64,000 bases of DNA from assembly GCA_963573385.1 (NCBI GenBank), contig CAUYLG010039235.1:1-64000 (forward strand), written 5' to 3'. Shown here one piece after another: positions 46,790 to 61,039 of the stretch. The DNA is from Cacajao melanocephalus (taxonomy: Eukaryota; Chordata; Mammalia; Primates; Pitheciidae). The translations under genes and the position numbers were made by a program. The notes beneath the pieces are model-generated. The model saw only the letters and a list, made by a program, of their open reading frames with translations. It did not search any database and was not told the origin of the DNA. How positions within the stretch are numbered: the first letter of the stretch is position 1; each line of letters begins with the position of its first letter.

Positions 46790-46925
46790 AAACCAGTCTT
46801 CTATAATAGATTACAACTTCCTTGAAAGTAGGAACTGTTCAACTTTTTCATATTCATAGGTATCTCATTTCACAGAGAAATGCCTGGTAAGGCATTCATT
46901 GAACATTCATTGAACATTCTCAGTG
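46790..46925 (+). repeat. L2 3'-end relic
   Basis: 'attacaacttccttgaaagt' and 'aatgcctggtaaggcattca' match the L2 3' end. An 11-bp unit 'attcattgaac' is directly repeated at its end (about 46897-46917). Confidence 0.5.
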
Positions 46926-47515
46926 TTCTTATTAGCATGGTGTGACATCTGTTGACCTAATACTTCTAAACATTGTAGAAATTTGAAATGTTCTTTGGTA
47001 TGACCTTAGTTTTTAAAAGGTTATTTCAATAGTATATACTGAAAATATTTGAAAGAAGAATACTCATTGATATAAATATAAGAGTACCAGCTAACACTTC
47101 TCAGTTATATAAGAAAGAGAACTTTAGAGAATATTTATGACTTGAGTGATCACAAATATGTAATAAGCAAACTATCTGGCCAAGTAGGCAAAGGTTGTAA
47201 TTAAATTTAGATCTCTATAATCTTTATTCATTGTCATCATGATCATAGATTCAGTGTTCATTGATAGCAGTTTAGTTCTACGTAGTTACATAAATAATAG
47301 AGAAAAAAAAGAGGTAGTTCATTTGTATATTTAATTTTCCAGGAATGTAAACTTTATGTCAATACTAGTGATGATCTAAAGTCTTCCAAAATGTGTCTAT
47401 GTTCACTAAGACCATAAAATATCTTTGCAATGGAAAAATGAATTTTATTACTTATGTTATTATATAAATCATTTGGTTTTAAGATAGTCTGTAAATGAGC
47501 TCTTTGTCATTTTAA
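46926..47515. other. Unique AT-rich sequence, no gene seen
   Basis: Nothing recognised. Confidence 0.5.
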
Positions 47516-47518
47516 CTT

Positions 47519-47614
47519 AAATCTATCTACCTATTTATCCATCTATCCATGGTCGTTCATAATCTATCTATTTATTATCTATCTGTTATCTATCAATCTA
47601 TCTATCTCTATACA
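47519..47614. repeat. Imperfect (ATCT)n tetranucleotide repeat
   Basis: Runs of 'atct' interrupted by 'acct' and 'atcc' and by a short non-repeat insert around 47552-47562. Confidence 0.85.
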
Positions 47615-47725
47615 TATACCTGCCTAGCATAATATTTTCTGTGAAAGACATAAAAATTTATGGTCTCTACTGCTGAAAAAACGTGTCACCTATGCTAGGT
47701 TTGAATGAAAATACAATGTCAAATT

Positions 47726-47996
47726 TGATTCTTGTTGCCCAGGCTGGAGTGCAATGGCATGATCTCAGCTTACTGCAACCTCTGCCTCCTGGGATCAAGT
47801 GATCCTCCTGTTGCAGCCTTGCTAGTAGTTAGAATTATAGGCGCCTGCAATCATGCCCATATAATTTTGTATTTTTAGTAGAGACGGGTTTTCACCATGT
47901 TTCTCAGGATGGTCTTGAACTCCTGACCTCAAGTGATTCACCTACTTTGGCCTCCCAAAGTGCTGAGATTACAGGCATAAGCCTCCATGCCTGGCA
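47726..47996 (-). mobile_element. Alu, 3'-truncated
   Basis: Both monomers in reverse orientation, but the A-tail end is missing (it starts at 'cttgttgcccaggctgg'). Confidence 0.92.
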
Positions 47997-48009
47997 CCTG
48001 AACTGAGTC

Positions 48010-48275
48010 TTTTGTTTTGTTTTGTTTTGAGACGGAGTCTCACTCCATCGCCCAGGTCGGAGTGCAGTAGCGTAATCTCGGCTTACTGCAACCTTCAACA
48101 CCTGGGTTCAAGTGATTCTCCTGCCTCAGCCTCCTGAGTAGCTGGGATTACAGGCTCCCACCATCATGCCCAGCTAATTTTTGTATTTTTAGTAGAGATG
48201 AGGTTTGAACTTTTGACCTCAAGTGATCTACTTCCCACAGTGCTGGGATTACAGGTTTGAGTCACCACGCTCGGC
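48010..48275 (-). mobile_element. Alu with internal deletion
   Basis: A (TTTTG)n tail remnant is followed by both monomers. About 30 bases are missing from the left monomer after 'agagatgaggttt'. It lies 14 bp from the preceding Alu in the same orientation. Confidence 0.93.
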
Positions 48276-48930
48276 TAGACCAAGTCTTAAAATATTAGAG
48301 AAACATCTGATTTTCAACTAAGATTCAAATAAGTTAGGTTGGCTGAAAAAATAAATAAATAAAACAAAAATCACACCTCAAACTAAAATACACTGTAGTA
48401 TCTTGCTGGGAAACTAGAGTCTGCAGCAGAAAGCATGCAGTTACTAGGTTGTGAGCAAAATGTCAGAGAATTCAGACATAAACACTGGCACAACTTTATT
48501 ATTTTAAGGCACAAGTTCAAAAATAGTGTTGTATGTTATGAGCACTATTCTAACTTCAATGGTTGTTCAACCACTGCTGCAAAAATTCATAATAATATAT
48601 TTAGACAGGAGGTTTTAAAAATCTTTTATTTTTGCTTTCTTTTCTGCTTTCCTTTTTTCCATTTCTTTCATTTCAAATGTGTTTTCTTTTTCTCAATTAC
48701 AAAAGATAGAAATAGTGCAGAATGAATTGAAAGTACAAAAATTTGTGATAAAAATTCAAAACTAACCTATAATTATGAATTCTAGTGACCTTTGTAGTTG
48801 TTTTGGTGTATGTCATTATAAACTTTTATGCTTAAATAAAGGCTATTTACATAATTTCTGACAAAAAGGAAGATAATTTACGTCCCTGATAATATAGCTT
48901 GCCTTTGGTCATTTGCAGAGCATGAAAATG
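48276..48930. other. Unique AT-rich sequence, no gene seen
   Basis: The 96-residue frame at 48435-48725 has a phenylalanine-rich tail from a T-rich patch and no recognisable domain. Confidence 0.5.
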
Positions 48931-48942
48931 CGCTTGCGCTTG

Positions 48943-48985
<43 letters not shown>
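48931..48985. repeat. (CA)n microsatellite with alternating GC leader
   Basis: 'cgcttgcgcttgtgcgcgca' leads into about 19 CA units. Alternating purine-pyrimidine sequence of this kind can adopt Z-DNA. Confidence 0.95.
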
Positions 48986-48987
<2 letters not shown>

Positions 48988-50355
48988 TAAATGACTTTCA
49001 TTTCTCTCTCTCAGCTGCAGTGCTTTAGATGAAAGGATTCTAACTTGAGAATGCCAAATATCAATATCTGTTCTCTTTTATCTCAGTCATGAGATGTGTA
49101 GTGTCTAAATGTATGTAAAGAGGGAGGGAATCCTATGGCAGGGGAATGCCGAGGGGCAATAGATATTTAGGAAAGCAGTTTTCCCGTAACCCGTTTCTGA
49201 TTGAAACACACAGCCTTGTCTTTCAGTTAAGGTAAGAAATGGGAAGCAAATTCTAAGGCTAGCTTTGTTAATTGGTGTTTTAATTCAGAGGCTGAAGTAC
49301 ACAAAAAGAGGCCACTAAATCTTGCTCCTAGTAGACATTCTTCCTTGACACTGATGAATGGAAGTCTGCTAGTCTAAATTTTCAGTACTGATACAAGTAC
49401 TTCATTGTTGAGTATCTTCCTAGTAATATTTTTGTGTATAGACAGATGATACTTTAGAGATTGCTGCATTGACATAATCTTAGCCTAAATATGTTATTAT
49501 GTTTCCTTTTAATGAAAAATTAGTTTAATGATTCTTTTTTCTGTTGAAATGCTTATTCACTTTGGGTAACAGGGGATTGTTTTTTTTCTAAGCCATATCA
49601 ATCATTATTTTAAAAAAGACTCCCCAAATAGAGTTATATTTGGCTGGAAGATAAAAACCTGTGAAAATGTTCTTGTAATCAGTTTTCAAATGTCTAGTCT
49701 CTGTCATTCCTGAAGAGGGATGATAGTCATTTTATTACTTGTAAGCATCTCCAAAAAATTAATTGTGTTTTACAGTTAGTCTGTAACATTACTTGCCTTC
49801 CATAGGATTAGACTTTCAAAATATGTTAATTTAATACTCTTCTCTTAAACATCTTTTCTCTTCAGTATTCATCACTTTCTACTTTTTGAGAAGCTAGAGT
49901 AAATGAATTTCCAGAGTAAAAATAGACAAATTCTATCAACAGCAGTATTTAAATTCTATGCTTTTGAAGTTTAGATAATACTCTTCTACTTTTATCATTC
50001 TGTTACAATGGGTATTTAGTTTTGTACAGATTTCATAATGTTTAGAAAGCAAGTAAGTTCAATTGATTTCTGTGGATGCCTTTAGGGGTGTTATGAATAT
50101 TTTTTGCTCTTTAAGATTCACTTGATACCTTCCTATATCTGGCTCTCTGCCCAAGTATTTGACAAACAGGTTCCTTGTCTTCTAGATTTCTAGTTGGTGT
50201 TAGTCATTGTGAAGTCTGGCAAGAGGTCTAGATGGAGTGAAAAGAGTAGAGTCAGCATATTTATTTTCCCAGCTTCATCATTTCGAGGTCATTTCAACTT
50301 GGTTTTATCACTTGCATGAAGGATAAAGCTCCTTTCAAGCACATACTCTATAAAT
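48986..50355. other. Unique sequence, no gene seen
   Basis: Nothing recognised. It is one of the longest stretches here without an identifiable repeat. Confidence 0.5.
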
Positions 50356-50357
50356 TG

Positions 50358-50865
50358 TATTGGGTTGCATAGTACTCACTCCTCTGTTCACCCAAACAAA
50401 ATTTATGTCCTTCTCAGAGTTCCAGATGTGACCTAATTTGGAAGTAACATCTTTGTAAATGTAATTAGTTAAAATGAGGTCATACTGGCATATGGCGGGC
50501 CCTAAATTCAATATGACTTGTCTTTAGAAAAAGAGAAAAAAAACTCACAAATAAAAATATACACAAAATATACACAAAAAATACACAAAAATAAATACAG
50601 GGAAGATAGCCATGTTAAGATGGAGGCAGATACTGTACTAATGCAGGTATAAGCCAAGGAACATCAAACATGTTCCTCTACAACCTCACGAAGCCAGGAA
50701 GAGGCAAGGATATATTCTCCTCTAGAATCTTCAGAGAGAGCTAGGCTTTACTGACACTTTGATTTTGTACTTCTAGCCTCCATAATGGTTATAGTATATT
50801 GCTGTTGTTTTAAGCCACACAGTGTGTGTGTGTGTGTGTGTCCTAAAACATTAATACAACCGCTT
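50358..50865 (+). mobile_element. MLT1-type (MaLR) LTR
   Basis: 'gagttccagatgtgacctaa', 'tagttaaaatgaggtcatac', 'aagccaggaagaggcaagg' and 'ttgctgttgttttaagccac' follow the MLT1 order. It holds an internal A-rich tandem of 'tacacaaaa' units (about 50558-50597) and a (TG)n run at 50822-50841 near the end. Confidence 0.8.
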
Positions 50866-51844
50866 TCTCCATCAGAATTCATTTTTGATCTAGAATAACT
50901 ATAGGTCTTCTTCTATACCTATCCCATTATTGGTTAGCTGTGTTTGGGAATGACCATTTTTCTCTTTAGTTTTACAGGTCCACAGATGGTAAATAATTGT
51001 ACCCAAAGAGGTGTACTTACTTGATTATAACCAGGCGTTTCACTTGACATCTAGACTTGATCTAGATGATGAGATTATAGACCTAGCAAATGCTGTAAGG
51101 AGATGAGACTGTTAGGAACCTTGGTAGGAGATGAGTGCATTTAGCACGTGGAAGAATTGTGAAGCACTGAGAGCTGCATGGCAGACTGTGGCAGACAGTC
51201 TCTAAGGTTACTTCTAGTGATTCCTTCCTCTTTATGTTCACACCTTTTTTTTTTTGCTCTGGTTCTGAGATATAGGAAGCCATGTGCAAGTAACAGGGAG
51301 AAGCCTCTAAAAGTAAAGAACAGTCATCAGTTGACATCCAAGAAGAAAATGAGAATCTCAGAATGCAGTCACAGGTAATTGAATTTTATAAACCACCCAA
51401 GAGAGACTGAAAGCAGATTCTTTCCAAGAACCTCCAGATAATATCCCAGGCTAGACAACATTATTTGGGGTTGGTGAGACCCAGAGAATAGATTAGTTGA
51501 CCTACTTGAACTGTGAGATAGTAATTTGTGTTTTTGAAGCAAACTTTATGATAGCTTGTCATGACAGCAATAAAAAACCAAAACAATCTATGGAGAAGAA
51601 GATGAAGGTGATAGATACAGAAGACATATCATGGTGTAAAATAAAATGAGATTGATATATAGGGTACTGATAAATCAATAAGTACCACAGACCTTACTAT
51701 CTAAATATGTGGAAATAATTATCAGAAAAATAAAGTAGCTAAAAGTGTTAAAAGGGATATACTCCAGAGATCAGAACTGGGGGTACACAAAGGTCTAAAA
51801 CTGAGGGCTGCTTTTAGAATTATTTGCCTTTTAAATGTGTGTGT
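50866..51844. other. Unique sequence, no gene seen
   Basis: Opposed frames at 51083-51337 (minus) and 51178-51378 (plus) overlap and lack domains. Confidence 0.5.
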
Positions 51845-51845
51845 A

Positions 51846-53604
<1,759 letters not shown>

Positions 53605-54485
53605 AAGAAACTTGCACAATTTAATAAGCAAAAAACAACCTCATTAAAAAAAAAAGAGACATGAACATACACTTCTCAGAAGAAGACCTACAAGTGGCAA
53701 TGAACACAGGAACAAATGCTCAACATCTTCAACCATCAAGGAAGTGGACATCAAAACCACAATGAGATTTCGTCTCACACAAGTCAGAATGATCATTATT
53801 AAATATTCAAAAGACAAGAGACACTGGTGAGGCTGTGGAGAAAAGGGAATGCGTATGCATTGTTGGCAGAAATGTAAGTTAGTTCAGACACTGTGGAAAG
53901 AAATTCGGAGTTTCTCAAAGAACGTAAAACAGAACTTCCATTTGACCTAGTAATGCCATTACTGGGTATATACCTAAGGGAAAAGAAATCATTCTGCAAA
54001 GATACATGCACTCATATGTTCATCACAGGGCTATTCACAATAGCGAAGACATGGAATCAACCTAGATGCTCATCAGTGGTGGATTGTATAAAGAAAATGT
54101 GGACCATAGACACCGTGGAATACTATATAGCCGTAACAAAGAATGAAATCATGTGTTTTACAGCAATATGGATGTAGCTGGAAGTAATAATCCTAAGTGA
54201 ATTAATATAGAAACAGAAAACCAAGTACTACATATTCTCACTTATAAATGGGAGCTAATCATTGTGTACACATGGACATAAAGTTGGGAACAGTAGGCAC
54301 TGCAGACAGACTGGAGAGAGGGAAGGGGGTAAAGTCTGAAAAACTATCTATTAGGTACTATGTTCACTACTTGAGTGATAGGATCTTTTGTGCTCCAAAC
54401 CTCAGTGTCACTCAATATATTGATAGAAGAAACCTGCATATAGACCTCCTGAATCTAAAAAGAAATTGAAATTATAAAAGAAAAA
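53605..54485 (+). mobile_element. Same L1, right part with 3' UTR
   Basis: ORF2 C-terminus (frame at 53893-54177, with IAKTWNQPRCSSVVDCIKKM) and a short 3' UTR ending 'gacctcctgaatctaaaa' plus an A-rich tail. This is the ending typical of L1PB/L1MA elements. Confidence 0.92.
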
Positions 54486-56424
54486 TGAAACAAAAAGCAA
54501 GAATATGATGCATGTGTAACTATCATATTAATAACTTTGAAATATATTAATAAGGGAATCTATCAGTATTTCAGATGATTTTTCTGGTCATTTAAAAACT
54601 TTTTATACATTTTCAAGTTCTAAAAAATTAATTATTAATTTTATGATCAGAAGGAAACTTTTACAGTTTCTCTTGCCTATCTATATTGAGCAAAGCCATG
54701 CTTTAAAATGAGATAATGCTACTTATTTCTGTGTATGAATGTCTAGAAATTTCATGTACATATTATTTTGATATCTTTCCTTTTATAGATTGTCTACTAA
54801 TATTATCCAATACCTAACACATGTAGCATAGTAAGTTCTCAATAAATATTCATTGAATATTTATAAACATTATTATTTGAAGCACTCTCATACACAATTA
54901 AAAGTTATACTGAGTTGTATTTTTTTAAAGTACTTCTTTAAGGTACTTTTGTATTTGCCTACTAATCTTTTACTATGGGAATGTTTAATTTGTTAGTATG
55001 AGCATCTTGTATTATCTGAGGAAAAATAGAGCTAGATGGGTGAAGCAACTTTATTGAGAGCACATCAATCAGCTGAAAAGATGAGATTATGAATGCAAAT
55101 TATGTCATGCTAGAAGTCTTTCTAGTATTCACTACACTTTAATTTTAATAATAAACAATTATTATTTTAAAAAATTGAAAATCTGATCTGTCCTTGCATT
55201 ATGGTGCTGGTGTTGCCACATACCGTTTGTTGTAGATTTTATAATCAGTCTGGCAAAAATACTAATCCTGACCGTCTTTCCTTCCATTCTCCAAATATTT
55301 CAATTTTGGATCCATTAATAACAGGTTTTTTTTTTTTTTTTTTTAATAGCAGTCTGTGAACTGGCAAACCATCAAAAATGCTAGTTAGATTTTTTTTCCT
55401 GGCTGTTTCTTATTTCATTTCCTCATTTCTTTTTATGAGATTAGTTTATGCTATTTGATTTCTCATTAAATTTTATATTTGTGAGTTTATTTTATGATAT
55501 CTCAGATGTACCAAGACTCCCTTGCTGCAAGTGGTAGTAACAAGATGGATAACTTTGAGGAGACAGTTTATTTGATTTAAAAAATTGTGTCTACATGCTT
55601 TTCTCCCAAGAGCATTCTGTTTATTGTTTTAAGGAAAACTTGCAGGTCTCTATGCTCTAAATTCTGTTGGGTTCTTTAAAAACCATTATTTATGTCATCA
55701 ATGTAGCAGCAAATAAAAATCATAAATGCTTTTTATTCCGTATTTTACCATTTATGGCTAGGGCTTATAAAAGTAAACCATAGCCATAGAACTAGGATGG
55801 AAATTAACTGGATTCCTAGAACATTGTTACTTTTTTTAAAAAATGATAATAACTCTCTATTCTTCATAGGACTGTTGTAAAGTCAAATGAGCAAATATTA
55901 ATAAAAATGTACAGAAATGAGAAATGCTGCTATTATAATTGTTTTCCTTTGTATTGAAACATGACATACATAGTAGTGGTCATTATTTGCATCTGTAATT
56001 TTTCTACAATGTTCAGATGATTTTCTCTGGATTTCCTTTCCCATAATCCCCAAGGAAGGTGTTTGGTTTCATCTTATATTAGTAAGTATGATGGCTCTAA
56101 GGGATCCTGTAGTTTGTCACTCAATATTTTAGAAATTCAAGGGGAATTTAAAAGATATTTACCAGTGATTTCATGGCTCACTTTATAGTACTGTGACCTC
56201 TGGTTGAGTCATTGAGTTATAGCAGAGATTATTTATTTGGGATCTAGAGGTGAATTAGTAAAATGTTCTAGACTTCATTTTTAATATTTAAAAAATGTAT
56301 GTAGTTGCTATTTGAGTAATAAAATTAAATTTAATGTAATATTTCTTAATATGGTACAGTTATATTAAAAGCTACTAAGAAGTATGTGCATATTTTCTCA
56401 AAATAACTAAAAATTTTAAAATAT
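54486..56424. other. Unique AT-rich sequence
   Basis: It holds a poly-T tract at 55326-55344 and a likely L2/MIR 3' end at about 54800-54870 ('gcatagtaagttctcaataa'). No gene is supported. Confidence 0.5.
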
Positions 56425-56425
56425 A

Positions 56426-56722
<297 letters not shown>

Positions 56723-56831
56723 CAAATACTAGATTATAAAATTGTTTGAATTAAAATGTTATATTTCTGTTTTTTAAAAAAAATGTTTTCTTGGGAACCA
56801 TGAAATTCTTCCAAACGGGGTGCATGGATGG

Positions 56832-56882
56832 ATGTGTGTGTATGTGTTTGTGTGTGTGTATGTGTGTATGTGTGTGTGTGTA
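56832..56882. repeat. (TG)n-rich imperfect microsatellite
   Basis: TG units with interspersed TATG and TTTG. Confidence 0.92.
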
Positions 56883-57300
56883 TTTGACCATTTTTTGTGG
56901 CGAATCCTTATAGCTTTAAATTAAATATTTGAAACATCATGATCTAATAAAGAATGAAGTCCACTGTCCTACAAATTTGGAACAGCTAAGCTGCATAACA
57001 TCTGCTTTCTTTCTTCAGAATGTAAATTTGAGGGGAAACCCGTGACGTTAGTGAAAAATGACTCAATAACGTTTGCTGGCAACACAACATTGAGAAAATC
57101 ATTCTCCCAGTTCTCTTCATATTGAACTTCAGAAATACCATGATAAAGTTGAAAAAAAAATTCAGTAAAATGGCCAGAAAAGAAAGTCAGATTTAGATAA
57201 AAAGAAGAAGTAAGCTAAATTAATGCTATGAAAAAGTTTTAATCACAGTAAGGTGAAAGTTGCTGGTAAATGAAAAGCCTATATTCTAATCTTGGCTCTA
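56883..57300. other. Unique sequence, no gene seen
   Basis: Nothing recognised. Confidence 0.5.
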
Positions 57301-57309
57301 GTGAAGAAA

Positions 57310-57420
57310 TTTTTCATGCAACTGTACTATCCTAAACTCTTTTGGTTGCAAGTGACAGAAATTCCATTCTCTCTTGCTTAGGCCAAAGAGAAAATTGCCT
57401 TTTTGACGAGAGAGCAAACA
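57310..57420 (+). repeat. Ancient interspersed repeat fragment, family not assigned
   Basis: 'ggttgcaagtgacagaaatt' followed by 'cttgcttaggccaaag' resembles the left part of the same old repeat family as 17665-18010. Confidence 0.4.
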
Positions 57421-57524
57421 TTGTATGATTCTAAATCTTTAAAATTTATTAATATTTATTTATATCTTGGAATACAATTTATATTGGTAAATGTTCCAAA
57501 GGTACCTAAAAAAAAGAGTCCTTA

Positions 57525-57608
57525 TGAATGTATTGAGGTAAGAATTCTGAAAATATTAAATAGGTCTAATTGATTGATATTGTTGCTCAAGTATTCTATG
57601 TCCTTGGT
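57525..57608 (-). mobile_element. L1M inverted segment, left part
   Basis: Reverse-oriented L1M ORF2 endonuclease-region sequence. It continues beyond the short L1 at 57609-57728. The frame at 57522-57725 (minus) ends with an L1-like QLDLFNIFR stretch. Confidence 0.7.
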
Positions 57609-57728
57609 GATTTTCTTTTTATTATTATTATACTTTAAGTTCTGGGGTACATGTACAGATAGTGCAAGATTGTTACATAGGTATACACATGATGTGGTGG
57701 TTTGCTGCATCCATCCCCTCATCACCTA
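57609..57728 (-). mobile_element. 120-bp L1PA 3'-end stub
   Basis: 'tactttaagttctggggtac' to 'gctgcatccatcccctcatc' is the reverse of an L1PA 3' end. It is inserted in older L1M sequence. No target-site duplication is visible. Confidence 0.88.
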
Positions 57729-58570
57729 CTTGTTCTATCAATTATTGGGGAGTTGCAATTTCCAATTGGACTTGTGGATATTTCTATTCATCTTTCATTT
57801 TTATTACTATTTACTTCCTGTATTTTTAACTTCTGTTATACATTTTAGAATTGTCTGTTTCTTCTTACAGTTCTATTATTTTTTTTGATTCATGTGTTTT
57901 AAAGTTGTCTGATTAGGTGCATAAATGTTGAGGGTTAGTGTGTCCTCTTAATGAATTGATACCTTTATAATTGTGAACGGATCCTCTTTAATGTTAGTAA
58001 TATACTTTGATCTCAAATACAATTTAATTTTGTTGATTGTTTGCATGGTATATCTTTTATCTATTCTTTTAATTTTGACATAATTGGTTCTTTATCTTTC
58101 AACTGGATTTCTTGAAGGAAATATATATGATGGTGCTATATTCAAAAAGCCCAACTTGACATTCCGCTTCTTAGACTATTTTAGTTTAAAGTTATTGTCG
58201 ATATCATTGGGTATAAGCTACCATTTTCTTTTTATTACCTGTTTTTTTTAATTTGTTCATTATTTCCTTTTTCCTCTCTTTTTGAGGGTTTTACTGACTT
58301 ATTAGGTATATATCTTTAAAAACTGGTTTACTGATGATTCATAGTGTAAATTATTAACTACTATCACAGTTTGCCTTTAACTATTACTAAATTTTACATA
58401 TTATTTAAGGAACTTAACAAAAGCACCCTTTCAATTTCTCCTCTTTCTACATTATTGCTATCATAATATATTGTACTTTACATTTATGATAACCCAACAA
58501 TAAATTGATTTTTCTTTTCCTTTAAAATGTCTTGTAGTCAGCTCTGCTGGTGGTTAATTTTTGCAGCTTT
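57729..58570 (-). mobile_element. L1M inverted segment, right part
   Basis: Reverse-oriented L1M sequence running back towards the ORF2 start ('gcatggtatatcttttatct' near 58043 is a conserved ORF2 endonuclease-domain block read in reverse). It is heavily diverged. Confidence 0.75.
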
Positions 58571-58574
58571 TCTA

Positions 58575-59670
58575 TACATCTTTTTTTAAACCAAAATTTG
58601 TGAGATACAGATAAAGCAGTGCTCAAGCAAAAATTATAGCTGTAAATACCCACGGTAAAAATGAAAGAAGAGATTCTAATAATAACTGAATATTTCACCA
58701 TAAGAACCTATAGAAAGAACAGGAACCTAAATCTAAAATAAGTAGTAGAATTTTTGAAAGGTAGATTAGAGAGAATATTAATAAAATGTAAGATAGAAAA
58801 ATCATTGAAAGTAAAAGTTTTTTCTTTGAAAATATCAATAAAATTGACAAAATTTTAGCCAGACTGTTCAAGAAAAAAAAGACTCAAGTTACTAAAATCA
58901 GAACTGAAATATGAAATGTCATTATTGACCTTGCCTCTGCCTCCAAAAGAGAGAGACAATGAGGGAATACTGTGAACCACTATATGTTGCTAATTAGATA
59001 ACTAAGATTAAATGGACAAATTTCTGAAAAACACAAAGTATCAAAACTGAATTAAAAAATAGAAAGTTAGAATACAACTATAACAAAGAGATTAAATCAG
59101 TAATGTAAATCTAGTTCCATAACAAAAAGCCCAGGCTCGAATGGTTTTTCTGGTGAATTTACCAAATATTTAAGAATAATTAATGCCAATTCTTTACATC
59201 ATTCACAAAACAAATGAGAAGACAACACTTCCCACCTTTTTACCACTATAATCCTGATTCCAAAAGCAGACAATGACATCTCAGGGAAAGTAAATGACAG
59301 ACTAATACCATATAAAAATAAATGCATAACCATCCCCCCCACCAAAAAAAATGCTAGCAACATGTAAGAAGAATTATATACTACAATGAAGTGGAGTTTA
59401 ACTCCAGATCCATGGTTGGTTTAACATATTACTATCAATCAACGTAATATACTATATTAAAAAAATGAAAAAAATATGATCATCTTAATAGATGCAGAAA
59501 AAAATTTTGAAAATATTAGATACCCTCTCATAATAAAAATACTCAACAAACTAGCAAAAGAAATCAAGAGTATTATAAAGAGTATTTATAAAAATCCTGG
59601 AACTAACAAAATACATAATATATTTAGGTATAAATTTAACAGTATATATAAGATTTATACAATAAAACAT
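58575..59670 (+). mobile_element. L1M ORF2 segment, forward
   Basis: Forward L1M ORF2 from 'aagcagtgctcaagcaaaaa' through 'agcccaggctcgaatggttt' (a diverged KSPGPDG-type region) and 'ctgattccaaaagcagacaa' to about 59670. An internal deletion lies near 59575-59620. It directly abuts the inverted segment. Confidence 0.82.
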
Positions 59671-59905
59671 TATTAAAATAACATTTATATACTTACATGC
59701 AGGTGTATGTTTATATGCGTATGATAAATATATACAGATGACATCTATTCATGAGTAAAAATGGTAATATATGTTTGAAACCTATACATGGTGTTTAAAT
59801 ACTTCTGCCTTTAGTCAACTTTTTTCCTTCACTTCTCTTATTTTGTTGTAAGGATATTTAATATCATATCTCTACTCCTAATAAATTTTTAAGTGTATCA
59901 GACAT
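59671..59905. other. Unassigned AT-rich sequence
   Basis: Nothing recognised. Confidence 0.4.
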
Positions 59906-59909
59906 TATT

Positions 59910-60434
59910 GTTGACTCTGGTACAATTGAGATGGGAATAGCGCTGGGTAGTTGTAGGAAGATGGTAAAACCCAAACAACAGCTAAAACAGGAACTAGACA
60001 AAAAACAAAAACAAAAAAACCCCCACAGGATAACAGAAAACCCCAAATAAGGAGGAGAAAATGACCAACACTCTGTTCAGGGTGACATGTCTATAACTCT
60101 TCCAGGCAAGCCCAAATAAGGGAAAAAAGGGGGCAGTAACCAAGAGGCCCTAAAATCTACTGTTTTGCAGAATGCCTAATGATTATTCCACCCCATAATT
60201 AAAGAAACACCCATCAAATTAGAAACCGAAACTTCGATGTGTGTAACTCATTCTCATGAGAATGCCCACACTTCTCTAAGTGGCTACTTTTGCTTTCCAG
60301 TGAAAGCTTCTTGCTTTTTACTTTATTCTGAGTCATTTTTGAATTCTTTCTCATGATGATGACAAGAACATGTAGACTGGGTGGGGCTGGGGTCTCACAT
60401 CATCTGGAGACCAACCTAAGCCCTCTGGCAACAC
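59910..60434 (+). mobile_element. ERV1-type LTR (MER4-group-like)
   Basis: Ordered blocks 'gaccaacactctgttcaggg', 'ataattaaagaaacacccat', 'ttacttttgctttccagtga', 'actttattctgagtcatttt' and 'gccctctggcaacaca' resemble a MER4-group LTR. The expected AATAAA at about 60300 reads AGTGAA, a mutated signal. Exact ends are uncertain and no duplication was identified. Confidence 0.65.
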
Positions 60435-60469
60435 AGTAATGCAGGGCAAATCTCTAGAGCTTATATATA

Positions 60470-60738
60470 TATTTTTTTAACTGAAACTTTATGACCACTG
60501 CTTAGTAATAACTTTCATTTGTCTCATCCCCCAGCTTCTGGAAACCACCATTCCACTCTTAAAAAAAAATTGACTAATAAAACTACATGTATTTACCATG
60601 TACAGCGTACTATTTTAAAGGATATATACATTGTGGAATGACTGGCTCTAGTTAATTAACATATTCACTATCTCACATTATTGTTTTTTACAGTGAGAAC
60701 ACTTTGCATACAGTCTCTTAGCATTATTCAAGATTACA
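60470..60738 (-). mobile_element. L1M 3' UTR fragment, reverse
   Basis: 'atacattgtggaatgactgg', 'ttaattaacatattcactat' and 'cagcttctggaaaccaccat' match the reverse of an L1M-type 3' UTR. Confidence 0.55.
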
Positions 60739-60754
60739 AAAAAGTAGTTCTAAA

Positions 60755-60840
60755 AAAATTAGAGAGTAGAATGGTGGCTATCAGAGGCTGGAGTCGGGGG
60801 GAGGTGCGGAATGGGGGAGATGTTGGTCAAATGATACCAC
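60755..60840 (+). mobile_element. L1M 3' UTR fragment, forward
   Basis: 'agtagaatggtggctatcag' followed by a G-rich stretch is the forward L1M 3' UTR start. It lies tail-to-tail with the previous fragment. Confidence 0.55.
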
Positions 60841-61039
60841 ACTGCAAAACGTCAAAGAGACACTGGAACCAATTGAAAGAATTTCCAGTTTCTCAACATG
60901 AAACAACAGGAGTGGAAAATGAAAAGATTTTGTACTGAATTATAATTCAAAATATAAAATAAATACTCATAAATCTCTATTGATAGAAATAACTGATTGG
61001 GTAAATAAGAAAACAGAGGGGGCCCCTCTTTCTTGAAAA

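Noticed and set aside
47519..47614. Repeated ATCT units as a CRISPR-like or minisatellite array
   Set aside because: Units are 4 bp with no spacers. It is an ordinary tetranucleotide repeat.
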